Assembly: GCA_050014415.1 (NCBI GenBank)
Contig: JBEKDJ010000059.1
Location: forward strand, 1 to 29,758
Source: JBEKDJ01 sp050014415
Lineage (GTDB): Bacteria; Desulfobacterota; BSN033; UBA1163
Length of the DNA: 29,758 nt
Direction: 5' to 3'
Shown here: in pieces, positions 16,419 to 23,679 of the stretch
Numbering within the stretch: position 1 is the stretch's first letter
Layout of the letters: the number at the start of each line of letters is the position of its first letter
Notes under the pieces: model-generated
Told to the model about the DNA's origin: nothing
What the model saw: only the letters and a program-made list of their open reading frames with translations
Databases searched by the model: none
Position numbers and translations under genes: made by a program

Positions 16419-16580
16419 CTTAACCCCTCTCTTATTTAGAAAGTGAATGGTGAAAAGGTAACGGTCAAAATGCTCGTTTCGTTAATGGGTTATGTTGTTC
16501 GTCTTTAACTCTTCTAACCGTAACCCTTCAAGTCTATACCAAACGGGCTTCGTGACCTTTACCCACAAACCGAGTACAAT

Positions 16581-17120
16581 TTAACGACCCACTTCAACCA
16601 AACTCTTTTTCAGAGTCTCCAGTTTTTGATGGATGCTGCCGTCAATCAGCTTATCACCCATCCGGGCGATGAATCCCCCTATGATGGAGGCGTCTACGTG
16701 AGCATCAATGATTACCTTATGCTCAATGATTTCTCCAAGACGACGTGAAATCGCCTTGATCTCATCGTCATCCAGGGGAAATGCAGTCGTCACTCTAGCC
16801 CGTTCGATACCACGATGAGCATCCAGCAAATCATTATACTGCTGGGATATGTCGGCACTAATTCTTAATAGACCCTTACTGACCAGAAGAAGAGCCAGGT
16901 TAGAAGCCAGAGGATTGATCTCGCCCAACCGCTTCTGTAACAGACCCTTCTTAGCATCGAAGGAGAGTCGAGGGTTCTGCAGCAAGGCCATGAGTTCTTC
17001 GTCTTTGGCTATGTCGGCTGTTTTCTGCAGGCTTTCTTGCCAGCTCTCCAGCTCATTTCTTTCCAGGGCCAGCTCGAAAGCAGCCTGGGCATAGCGTTTA
17101 GCAGAACTTGTTCTCGGCAT
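16581..17120 (-). CDS. atpH: F-type ATP synthase delta subunit
   Basis: The peripheral-stalk subunit joining F1 alpha to subunit b, 179 residues. The N-terminal helical domain is RYAQAAFELALERNELESW. The C-terminal part has RARVTTAFPLDDDEIKAIS and VDASIIGGFIARMGDKLIDGS, which is the conserved VDxxIIGGxxxRxGDxxxDGS pattern. It begins eight bases after atpF ends, with a GGAAGAG ribosome-binding site. Confidence 0.95.
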   Translation of the reverse strand: MPRTSSAKRYAQAAFELALERNELESWQESLQKTADIAKDEELMALLQNPRLSFDAKKGLLQKRLGEINPLASNLALLLVSKGLLRISADISQQYNDLLDAHRGIERARVTTAFPLDDDEIKAISRRLGEIIEHKVIIDAHVDASIIGGFIARMGDKLIDGSIHQKLETLKKSLVEVGR

Positions 17121-17128
17121 CTCTTCCG

Positions 17129-17638
17129 TTAACTCTTCTTGAGAGTCACACTCTCCCGAAGCGTCTCTTCGATCAGTTTACGATGCTTCTCCCTATCCAA
17201 AGTCTCTTTGATCACTTTTTCAGCGGCTGCGATGGAGATATCGACAAACTCTCGGCGCAAATCTTCAACGATCTTGTCGCGCTCTGCCTCTAATTCCGTT
17301 CGGGTTCGATCAATGATCGTCTGTGCCTGTTTGGCGGCCTCCTGTCTCGATTCTTCCTTTAGTCTTTCCCCGACTTGCATGGCTTGGGCGATGATGGCCT
17401 GTGCCTCTTGGCGGCCTCTCTCAATCTGTTTCTGTACCTCTCCCTTGGCTTGCTCATATTCTTTTTTTGTGGCCTCAGCCAGTTCCATTCCTTCCTTTGC
17501 TCTTTGCGCCCTCTCGTCAAGCATCTTCAGCACCGGTTTGAACAGAAAGAGGCGTAATAGAACAAGCAAGACAATGAAATTGATGATAAAAACCACCAAC
17601 AGTGGTAAATTAATACCGAGACTGGCGAAACCTCCCAT
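17129..17638 (-). CDS. atpF: F-type ATP synthase b subunit
   Basis: Peripheral stalk, 169 residues. One N-terminal membrane helix (INLPLLVVFIINFIVLLVLL, about residues 9-28) is followed by FLFKPVLKMLDER and a long charged coiled coil (about 40-165) with QAQTIIDRTRTELEAERDKI-like heptads. This is the standard b architecture. Only one b gene is present in this operon. Confidence 0.95.
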   Translation of the reverse strand: MGGFASLGINLPLLVVFIINFIVLLVLLRLFLFKPVLKMLDERAQRAKEGMELAEATKKEYEQAKGEVQKQIERGRQEAQAIIAQAMQVGERLKEESRQEAAKQAQTIIDRTRTELEAERDKIVEDLRREFVDISIAAAEKVIKETLDREKHRKLIEETLRESVTLKKS

Positions 17639-17670
17639 ATTGCCCTCTTCAAAGATGAATTTGGAGCTGA

Positions 17671-17784
17671 CTAAACTCCCCCTCGCAGGACGAGATAGGT
17701 AACCAATCCGGCGAGTGAAAACACTGCCAATACAATCGCAATAATGATTGCCGCTAGACTAGCGGGTAATCCTCCCTCTCCCAT
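17671..17784 (-). CDS. 37-residue single-TM protein between atpE and atpF
   Basis: A short ORF with ATG at 17784 and TAG at 17671. A strong GGAGGTG ribosome-binding site lies a few bases upstream, just after the atpE stop. It starts MGEGGLPAS and is almost entirely one hydrophobic helix (AAIIIAIVLAVFSLAG, about residues 11-26), ending in LVLRGGV. It fills the gap between the c- and b-subunit genes, so it is almost certainly translated with the operon. I do not recognise the family. Possible roles are a small Fo-associated or assembly peptide, or a relic of a second b subunit. The good ribosome-binding site and exact operon spacing support a real gene. Confidence 0.7.
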   Translation of the reverse strand: MGEGGLPASLAAIIIAIVLAVFSLAGLVTYLVLRGGV

Positions 17785-17796
17785 TGTTGCACCTCC

Positions 17797-18030
17797 TTAT
17801 TTGACAACCATGGCCATGATAATACAGACGATAAGAACGTAAATCCCGATGGCCTCTGCGAGGGCACCAATCAAAATCATGTTGGTGAGAATCGCCCCTC
17901 TGGCTTCAGGGTTGCGTCCCAGGGATTGCATGGCTGAAAAGCCGATCAGCCCCAAAGCCAATGCCGGACCAAAAAAACCCAAACCCGCGGCCAACCCAAT
18001 CACTAGCATTTTCACTACTTCTGGTGTCAT
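17797..18030 (-). CDS. atpE: F-type ATP synthase c subunit
   Basis: The ring-forming proteolipid of Fo, 77 residues in two membrane helices joined by the polar loop SLGRNPEARG. The ion-binding carboxylate is the Glu in ALAEAIGIYVLIV. The residue after it is Ala rather than the Ser/Thr typical of sodium-binding rings, so proton coupling is more likely. GGAGGGCTAAG precedes the ATG closely. Confidence 0.96.
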   Translation of the reverse strand: MTPEVVKMLVIGLAAGLGFFGPALALGLIGFSAMQSLGRNPEARGAILTNMILIGALAEAIGIYVLIVCIIMAMVVK

Positions 18031-18051
18031 CTTAGCCCTCCTTTCATCCTT

Positions 18052-19005
18052 TTATTCTGTTTCTTCATGCGGGGATACAGCAATCGTACCAAAGACAAGG
18101 GTTAAACCCGAAAAAATAAGAGCCTGGATCAGACCGATCAGTAATTCCAATCCGTAAAAGGGGATAGCGAATACGAGAGGAATCAGGAAACTGGATACCA
18201 AAATCAATATCTCACCAGCAGTCATATTGCCGAAGAGACGGAAGGTAAAGCTGAGCATCCGGATAAGATGACTAAATATCTCTAATACACCGACGAATAG
18301 ATTGATGAACCCAAAGGCCATGTTCATCACGGCCTGCCCGATCTTCCCTGTAAATAACTGTTTAAGCCCTTCTACCATCTGGCGGACATTGATGAACTCG
18401 CTGAGGTAGTGAAAAGGACCCACGGCTCTCATTCCCCAGGATTCCACGAAGATGAAAGACATAAAGGCGATGGAAAGGGGGACATTGACGTCTGTGTTGG
18501 CCGCACGGAATAGAGGTGCAAATTTGCCATCAGGCTCATTGATCCCTATGGAGCCAAAAAAGGGCAAAAGAGCAAGATAGGCATTTGAGATGACGTAGAT
18601 GAAGATCGTGGCTACTCCGGGAAAGATCATTCTGGCATGTATTTTACCGGCTACGCTTTCGACAAAGTTCAATAATCCCTCTACAATCGCCTCTGCCATT
18701 GCTTGGCGTCTGCCAGGAATAAGCTTCATCTTGCGAGTAAGGATGATGGACAAACCGACCAGCACGACAATCGTCAGCCAAGAAGCAATGAGAGTGTTGG
18801 TGATAGAAAAGTGCCCGACATGAGAGACTGGCTCCGCAGGAAGCTCAACGGTCGGTCTAGGAACTTGGAAGATGGCAGGGGGTTTCATCCCCAGAAAGCT
18901 GGATCCGAGAGGGCCAAAAACCAAACCAACGCCAAAGAGGATTAAAACAGGGATGAAGAAAAATACTAGGATTTTGAGGCGACCACGACCCATCACGGTT
19001 TGCAC
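18052..19005 (-). CDS. atpB: F-type ATP synthase a subunit, long form
   Basis: The stator subunit forming the proton half-channels. At about 317 residues it is longer than the common 220-280. The extra length is at the N-terminus: a membrane helix (LKILVFFFIPVLILFGVGLV) and a proline-rich outside stretch (FQVPRPTVELPAEPVSHVG). The essential Arg is in SFTFRLFGNMTAGE, and the last helices carry LELLIGLIQALIFSGLTLVF. The start is uncertain: GTG 19005, or ATG 18993 four codons later. It follows atpZ closely. The long form resembles a subunits I recall from Chloroflexi. Confidence 0.95.
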   Translation of the reverse strand: MQTVMGRGRLKILVFFFIPVLILFGVGLVFGPLGSSFLGMKPPAIFQVPRPTVELPAEPVSHVGHFSITNTLIASWLTIVVLVGLSIILTRKMKLIPGRRQAMAEAIVEGLLNFVESVAGKIHARMIFPGVATIFIYVISNAYLALLPFFGSIGINEPDGKFAPLFRAANTDVNVPLSIAFMSFIFVESWGMRAVGPFHYLSEFINVRQMVEGLKQLFTGKIGQAVMNMAFGFINLFVGVLEIFSHLIRMLSFTFRLFGNMTAGEILILVSSFLIPLVFAIPFYGLELLIGLIQALIFSGLTLVFGTIAVSPHEETE

Positions 19006-19009
19006 TGGT

Positions 19010-19261
19010 TCATTTCTTATTATTTTTTAGCTCTTCTTGCTCAGCTTGATAACGGAGGAGCATCCGAAATAAACCAAAAAAGGCTACGACTGTCCCGACG
19101 CCAAGACCAATTAAGGTAAATAAGGGGCGTTTATCAAAGACCCCAGGACGATCAAGCCAGTAACCAATCCCTACCGGGATGATCAAACTCAAAGCCACAT
19201 ACCAACCTACTGTCACTAAGAACTGAAAGGGTCTTACCCACTCTTTCAGACGAACCTCCAA
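19010..19261 (-). CDS. atpZ: AtpZ/AtpI-like ATP synthase accessory membrane protein
   Basis: An 83-residue protein with two membrane helices (LVTVGWYVALSLIIPVGIGY; FTLIGLGVGTVVAFFGLFRM) joined by LDRPGVFDKRPL. This is the PF09527-type AtpZ/AtpI pattern, linked to c-ring assembly or Mg/Ca transport. It is the first gene of the operon, about 85 bases after the predicted transcription start. The start appears to be TTG 19261, because an in-frame stop lies just upstream and the first conserved residues follow at once. Confidence 0.8.
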   Translation of the reverse strand: MEVRLKEWVRPFQFLVTVGWYVALSLIIPVGIGYWLDRPGVFDKRPLFTLIGLGVGTVVAFFGLFRMLLRYQAEQEELKNNKK

Positions 19262-19351
19262 GAGCGGTTAGGAAGATAAAGGCTTACTCCTTTTATAGAT
19301 GATCGCCTATTAACCAGGGTGATTAGTATCAGGGAGTAAAGAAACGTGCAT

Positions 19352-19380
19352 TTGTTAACACATAACAAGAAAGTTGTCAA
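19352..19380 (-). promoter_or_regulatory. Sigma70-type promoter for the atp operon
   Basis: On the minus strand there is a perfect -35 TTGACA (19380-19375), a 17-base spacer, and a -10 TAACAA (19357-19352). Transcription would start near 19345, leaving about 85 bases of leader before atpZ. It lies in the 161-base gap after bactofilin, so the ATP synthase genes can be expressed independently of parAB. Confidence 0.75.
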
Positions 19381-19422
19381 TCATTTTTTTCTTCATGCTA
19401 TTTCCATTCTTCTTTACTGATT

Positions 19423-19863
19423 TCAGGATGTTAAAGGATGATCTACTTCTTGGGAGAGATGGTCAAGGCCATCCTCTTTTTTGTCGAGTCCCTCCTCCAT
19501 CTTACAATGGCCTTCAAGGATTCCACCTTCTTTGATGACCAGGGTAGGGGTGAACAGGTTCCCATAAAACTTACCTGTAGAATGGATCTCTGCGCGCTCC
19601 TTGGCATGAGCCTCTCCTTCGACAAGGCCATTGATGATAATTGTGTTGACCCCAATCTTTCCTTTGACTGCCGCCGCTTCACCAACGATCAATGTGCCGC
19701 TCTCGAAGACCTCCCCTTCGAATCTCCCTTCCAATCGAAACATACCTTCAAAGGTCATCTTGCCTTCAAAAGAGGTTTCTCTTCCCAAAAAGGCGCTGAT
19801 TTCCTCTGAGGCTGGAGAGGGTTTGGCATTACCTTTGGCGAATAAGGGTTTTTCTCTAGACAT
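19423..19863 (-). CDS. Bactofilin
   Basis: A 146-residue cytoskeletal protein that self-assembles into filaments. The core (about residues 22-120) is a right-handed beta-helix with repeating G-rich turns: FEGMFRLEGRFEGEVFESG, LIVGEAAAVKGKIGVNTI, GLVEGEAHAKERAEIHSTGK. Short disordered tails flank it, as in most bactofilins. It lies downstream of parB, a linkage seen in many deltaproteobacteria, where bactofilins help position ParABS. Confidence 0.92.
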   Translation of the reverse strand: MSREKPLFAKGNAKPSPASEEISAFLGRETSFEGKMTFEGMFRLEGRFEGEVFESGTLIVGEAAAVKGKIGVNTIIINGLVEGEAHAKERAEIHSTGKFYGNLFTPTLVIKEGGILEGHCKMEEGLDKKEDGLDHLSQEVDHPLTS

Positions 19864-19994
19864 TGATTACTCCTTTTCTTGATGTGTGAAGGATGAATCG
19901 CAAATGGCAAAATTCAAATGAAATCCAAACGACTATATGCCCAATAGAGAGACCACGAATTCCAGAAGCCAGAGATTGGCCTTGATACGCGTGC

Positions 19995-20867
19995 TTATGT
20001 CCGTCCTCCATCTCCCAGTATTGTCTCGACAATCCTTTCCAACTCTTCCGGAGAATAGTATTCAATTTCGATCTTCCCCGTTCTTCCTTTTTGTCGGATA
20101 TGAACTTTCGTTGCCAGATATCGTCTCAGGGAGTCTTGAAGGCTGATCATCTGGCTTTCCAGATCACTCTCCTGTTTGGTCGGAGTGGGCACTTTCTTCT
20201 GTTTCTCTGACCATCGCTTTGCTAAAGCTTCGGCCTCTCTCACTGAAAGGCCTTTCTGAATGATCAGGGCAGAGAGTGCCTCTTGCTTTTCCCTGGTTGC
20301 AAGACTGAGGATGGCCCTGGCATGCCCAGAAGTGATGCGGTTTTGAAGGAGGTGGTTCCTCACTTTCAAAGGGAGCTTCAGGAGGCGCAGGATGTTCGCG
20401 ATCGTCGTTCGATCCTTTCCAATCCGCGTGCTCAACTCACCCTGGCTGATGTTGAACTCCTCTGTTAAGCGTTTGAAAGCCTCGGCCTCCTCAATAGGGT
20501 TGAGATCTTCTCTCTGAAGGTTTTCGATGAGAGAAACTTCTAAGACCTCTCGGCCTTCGAACTCTTTCACCAGGACCGGGACTTCGTTCAAACCTGCCTT
20601 TTGTGCTGCCCGCCATCGACGTTCTCCAATGATCAATTCGTAACCCTGATCGACCCTTCTGACAATGAGAGGCTCCAAAATTCCTTTTTCTTTGATGGAG
20701 TCCGCTAATTCCTGGAGTTTCGATTCGTCAAAATGCTTCCTCGGTTGAGATCGATTTGGGATGATCTCCTCAATCCCGCAGTAAAGGATTGTTTTGGATT
20801 CCTCTTCTCCAAATCCTGGGATGAGGGCTCCCAGGCCCTTTCCTAGAGCCATTCTCTTAGTTGCCAT
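19995..20867 (-). CDS. parB: Chromosome-partitioning protein ParB
   Basis: A 290-residue CTP-dependent parS-binding clamp. The ALGKGLGALIP N-terminus interacts with ParA. The CTPase motif GERRWRAA (about 80-87) and LIENLQREDLNPIEEA are intact. A helix-turn-helix follows (ELSTRIGKDRTTIANILRLL), then a C-terminal dimerisation domain (IEYYSPEELERIVETIL). It overlaps parA by 11 bases. Confidence 0.96.
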   Translation of the reverse strand: MATKRMALGKGLGALIPGFGEEESKTILYCGIEEIIPNRSQPRKHFDESKLQELADSIKEKGILEPLIVRRVDQGYELIIGERRWRAAQKAGLNEVPVLVKEFEGREVLEVSLIENLQREDLNPIEEAEAFKRLTEEFNISQGELSTRIGKDRTTIANILRLLKLPLKVRNHLLQNRITSGHARAILSLATREKQEALSALIIQKGLSVREAEALAKRWSEKQKKVPTPTKQESDLESQMISLQDSLRRYLATKVHIRQKGRTGKIEIEYYSPEELERIVETILGDGGRT

Positions 20868-21633
20868 CGATCTTTCCGTTGGTCATGATCTCTCTGGCTA
20901 GGCTTAAATAACACTCTGCGCCCTTCGAATGGATATCGTATAAAAGGGCCGGTTTCCCGTGACTGGGGGCTTCGCTCAGCCGAATGTTACGTGGGATAAT
21001 CGTCTTGAACACCTTATCTTTGAAGTGATTTCTCACCTCATGGGCCACCTGATGGGCGAGGTTGTTCCGGCCGTCGAACATGGTGAGAAGGATTCCCTCA
21101 ATCTCCAGCTTTGGATTGAGGGCCTGTTTAATCAGACGGATCGTTTTGAGGAGCTGACCCAGCCCTTCCAGGGCGTAGTACTCGCATTGGAGAGGGATGA
21201 TGACAGAATGGGCCGCGGTCAGTGAGTTGATGGTCAACAGGCCAAGAGAGGGAGGGCAGTCAATGAAGATATAGTCGTAGTCTGTCTCCACTTCTTTGAT
21301 CAAGCAATCCAACTTCCTTTCCCGGTCTTTTTCTTGGATTAACTCCACTTCTGCACCTATCAAGTCGGTATTGGAAGTGATGACGTCCAGGTAAGCGAGG
21401 GCGGTCTTCTGGATCATCTCTTTTAGCCCAGAACCCCGAAGCAGGGCTCGATAGATGGTCTCATGGGATCCCTCTTTGCTGAGACCGACACCGCTCGTCG
21501 AGTTTCCCTGGGGATCGATGTCAATGAGCAGAACCCTCCTTTCTGCCACTGCGAGGGAGGCGGAAAGATTAACAGCCGTCGTCGTTTTTCCCACCCCTCC
21601 TTTTTGATTGGCAATGCAGATCACTCTTGCCAT
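20857..21633 (-). CDS. parA: Chromosome-partitioning ATPase ParA (Soj)
   Basis: A 258-residue deviant-Walker ATPase that segregates ParB-bound origins over the nucleoid. It has KGGVGKTTTAVNLSASLA (deviant Walker A), LLIDIDPQGNSTSG, and FIDCPPSLGLLTINSL (Walker B region). I prefer the second Met (21633; MARVICIANQKGG), where family conservation begins. An ATG at 21645 would add four residues. The frame overlaps parB, showing translational coupling. Confidence 0.96.
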   Translation of the reverse strand: MARVICIANQKGGVGKTTTAVNLSASLAVAERRVLLIDIDPQGNSTSGVGLSKEGSHETIYRALLRGSGLKEMIQKTALAYLDVITSNTDLIGAEVELIQEKDRERKLDCLIKEVETDYDYIFIDCPPSLGLLTINSLTAAHSVIIPLQCEYYALEGLGQLLKTIRLIKQALNPKLEIEGILLTMFDGRNNLAHQVAHEVRNHFKDKVFKTIIPRNIRLSEAPSHGKPALLYDIHSKGAECYLSLAREIMTNGKIDGN

Positions 21634-21647
21634 GAAGATTCCCATAG

Positions 21648-21735
21648 AATTTTGGATTATTGGAATGATGGAATATCGTTTTTACTCCACTTAAACCCAT
21701 TGTTCCCCCATTCCATCGTTCCCAAATTCGAAGTT
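21648..21735. repeat. Word palindrome 7 (GGAATGATGGAAT)
   Basis: GGATTATTGGAATGATGGAAT on the left is mirrored on the right by ATTCCATCGTTCCCAAATTC, the complement of GAATTTGGGAACGATGGAAT. The best stem is GGAATGATGGAAT against ATTCCATCGTTCC, one mismatch. It lies between rsmG and parA. Confidence 0.75.
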
Positions 21736-21779
21736 AAGCTTTATATAGCACAAAAAAGGGGGGGAAGAAAAGACAAAAA

Positions 21780-22436
21780 TCATTCCCTTTCAAATAAGAG
21801 AATTGTCCTTTTGAAAGAGCTTGCGGGAAGAGTCAAAGAAACTCTCTTTTGTAATCGATATGGAGTCCCCTTGATTTCAGAAGAGAGTTGGGTTTCTTGA
21901 TGGCTCACCTCACTTTTCATTGCAATTACAATTCCACCCTCCTTTAAGAGAGGAAGACTCAGAATAAGAAGAGTCCGGAGATCCGTAAAGGCCCGTGAGA
22001 TAGCACCATCGAATTGGCCTTCCATTCTTTGGAGCACTTCCTTGTCTTGAACACGACCATGGATCGCGTCAATCCCTCTCAAACCGAGCTGTCGGATGAT
22101 GTGCCCTTGGAAATCGACCTTTTTACGAACAGAATCGATCAGAGTTACCTCAATAGACGGCTGTACCATTTTCAAAGGGATCCCAGGGAAGCCCGCCCCA
22201 GACCCGATATCAAAAAGGGTGGAAACATGGGATAGGTACGGGTAGGCGGAGAGCGAATCGAGGAAATGTTTTAGAACGATGCCTTTCTCTGTTCGGATTG
22301 CGGTGAGGTTGATCTTTTGGTTCCATTTGAAAAGTTCTTGGAGATAGATGTCGAAGGCTTCTACCATCCTTTGATCCAGATCGACTCCAAAGGTTTTGGC
22401 CCCTTCGACGAGAAGTTTTCTGTTTTCCATCTCCAT
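21780..22436 (-). CDS. rsmG: 16S rRNA m7G527 methyltransferase
   Basis: RsmG (GidB) methylates N7 of G527 in 16S rRNA with SAM. The 218 residues show the family signature NLTAIR (from about residue 42), HFLDSL, then FDIGSGAGFPGIPLK (SAM-binding), TLIDSVRKKVDFQ and FDGAISRAFTDL. The length is normal. It lies upstream of parA on the same strand, the usual partner. mnmG, which often precedes it, is not here: the next gene upstream is an XRE regulator. Confidence 0.95.
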   Translation of the reverse strand: MEMENRKLLVEGAKTFGVDLDQRMVEAFDIYLQELFKWNQKINLTAIRTEKGIVLKHFLDSLSAYPYLSHVSTLFDIGSGAGFPGIPLKMVQPSIEVTLIDSVRKKVDFQGHIIRQLGLRGIDAIHGRVQDKEVLQRMEGQFDGAISRAFTDLRTLLILSLPLLKEGGIVIAMKSEVSHQETQLSSEIKGTPYRLQKRVSLTLPASSFKRTILLFERE

Positions 22437-22517
22437 GATTGAGTCTCATATCACAAAATACTCCCTTTTGAAAGGATTCCACCTAACCCAAATCCCGATA
22501 GAGGGAATTTTGATTTC

Positions 22518-23051
22518 CTATTTTTGATTTGCCTGATCTCTTTGGATTTTTATAGCCTCCAAAAGGCCCCGAATATTGGCCTTCAAAGCCTCAATGATCA
22601 CCTCATTCCCACTCTCTAAGATTTCCATCACGTTGTCAAAGATTTTTTTTGTCGAAGTTGGAGTAGCTTGGTACCGGCTGGCGGGCTCAGAGACCTTCAT
22701 TCCCTTTTCATAACCTTGATGATATTTGTCCTCTGCAAAGAGGACCATAACAGACATTATGTCTCCTTTGACTTTATCAATAATAGGTTGAGGAATTTCT
22801 GAAGATTTGAGCTTATTTTCAATCTCATCTAATTTCTGGTCCCAGAAATAAAAGAGATTTCCATGAAGAATATAATCGCTCGATATCCCAAAAACGTGTC
22901 CGAGTTTTTCCAAAAATTCTCTTGAGGGTTTCTGTCTCCCCCTTTCCAAATCTGCAACATAACCATAAGAATACTCTAGTTTTTTAGCGAACTCCCTTTG
23001 ATTGAGTCCTTGTTTCTTACGAAAATACTTAATTCTTTCACCTATCTCCAT
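22518..23051 (-). CDS. XRE-family transcriptional regulator
   Basis: A 177-residue protein with an N-terminal Cro/C1-type helix-turn-helix (residues about 5-58: IKYFRKKQGLNQREFAKKL, then YVADLERGRQKPSREFLEKL). The C-terminal part is helical with no domain I recognise (LGHVFGISSDYILHGNLFYFW; EILESGNEVIIEALKANIRG). Two 13-bp operator-like sites lie just upstream, one 7-20 bases from the start codon, consistent with autoregulation. It may also control the divergent promoter at 23088-23116. Its signal is unknown. Confidence 0.85.
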   Translation of the reverse strand: MEIGERIKYFRKKQGLNQREFAKKLEYSYGYVADLERGRQKPSREFLEKLGHVFGISSDYILHGNLFYFWDQKLDEIENKLKSSEIPQPIIDKVKGDIMSVMVLFAEDKYHQGYEKGMKVSEPASRYQATPTSTKKIFDNVMEILESGNEVIIEALKANIRGLLEAIKIQRDQANQK

Positions 23052-23057
23052 ATTAGC

Positions 23058-23070
23058 TCGTAAATAGCGA
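23058..23070. promoter_or_regulatory. Operator-like site O1
   Basis: TCGTAAATAGCGA, an imperfect palindrome (TCG...CGA) 7-20 bases upstream of the XRE start codon. It pairs with a similar site 42 bases away, four helical turns, suggesting cooperative binding. Confidence 0.5.
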
Positions 23071-23087
23071 ATCTATTGTGAAATAAC

Positions 23088-23116
23088 TTGACATAATGCT
23101 CGTTATTTGCTAAGTT
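23088..23116 (+). promoter_or_regulatory. Sigma70-type promoter, divergent from the XRE gene
   Basis: Perfect TTGACA (23088-23093), 17-base spacer, TAAGTT (23111-23116). Transcription would start near 23123 and run rightward into noncoding DNA. The spacer contains operator-like site O2, so a bound regulator would block RNA polymerase. Confidence 0.65.
23100..23112. promoter_or_regulatory. Operator-like site O2
   Basis: TCGTTATTTGCTA, matching O1 as TCGTwwwwwGCkA. It overlaps the spacer and -10 of the rightward promoter. Confidence 0.5.
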
Positions 23117-23121
23117 CTTAA

Positions 23122-23360
23122 CCTAATGAACCCAACAGAGATTAAGAATTCGATGCATAGGGCCTCAACTACTCAAATCTCAATCACTAATAGGTTTGGG
23201 GCTCAGATACAATATTAACCAGGGAATCAAGAACGCATACAAATCGAATCATTTCTTGTCTGACTTAAAGACAATAAAAAGAGAGGAAGGTTTTTCCTCT
23301 CGGGGGAGGCCGCAGATCTGAATCTTTTTGGAAGAGTGGAGGATCTACGGCCTCTTTTTT
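23122..23360 (+). ncRNA. Candidate small RNA from the XRE-divergent promoter
   Basis: About 240 bases run from the predicted start to a terminator-like hairpin. The 3' part folds as a perfect 8-bp stem (GAGAGGAA 23281-23288 with TTCCTCTC 23294-23301), then a 13-bp stem with one mismatch (23306-23318 with 23342-23354), then six T. The only ORF is a 30-codon frame (23126-23218) without a ribosome-binding site, starting almost at the predicted 5' end. It could be a regulatory RNA or a leaderless micro-ORF with a long tail. I do not recognise an RNA family. Confidence 0.45.
23306..23360 (+). terminator. Rho-independent terminator
   Basis: GAGGCCGCAGATC (23306-23318) pairs with GATCTACGGCCTC (23342-23354) with one C-A mismatch, followed directly by TTTTTT. 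The loop is about 23 bases, longer than usual. Confidence 0.7.
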
Positions 23361-23469
23361 CTTAAGTACTCTATGAGTTTTTTTAATCTTTTGCAAGGAC
23401 AAATTTTGTAAACCCCTCTATCCGTTTCCATTGAAAAGAATTCTAACAGGCGAAAAAGGAGTTGGCACA

Positions 23470-23679
23470 ATGAAGGATGAAGAAATCAGAAAGGCCTTTG
23501 AGGTCATCGGGAAGAGTGCTGAACTAGTATTGGAACACCATAAATCAAGAGGTTTCAGAAACAGTGTTATTGAAGTGGGCATTCAGAACATCATCGATAC
23601 ATGCAAAATAGCCCTTGAACAGATTACGAAAGGACAAAGGGAAAAACTGGAAAATGATGCTGATCATCACCTAAAATAA
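23470..23679 (+). CDS. Small hypothetical protein, 69 residues
   Basis: I take ATG 23470 because AGGAG lies about eight bases upstream; an in-frame start 13 codons earlier has no such site. The product (MKDEEIRKAFEVIGKSAELV...) is predicted to be helical and soluble, ending in a charged tail (EKLENDADHHLK). No family recognised. It lies after the terminator of the noncoding region, so it needs its own promoter, which I could not place confidently. Confidence 0.6.
   Translation: MKDEEIRKAFEVIGKSAELVLEHHKSRGFRNSVIEVGIQNIIDTCKIALEQITKGQREKLENDADHHLK

Noticed and set aside
17139..17702. 187-codon plus-strand open frame
   Set aside because: Ser- and Arg-rich translation antisense to atpF; clearly a shadow of the coiled-coil gene.
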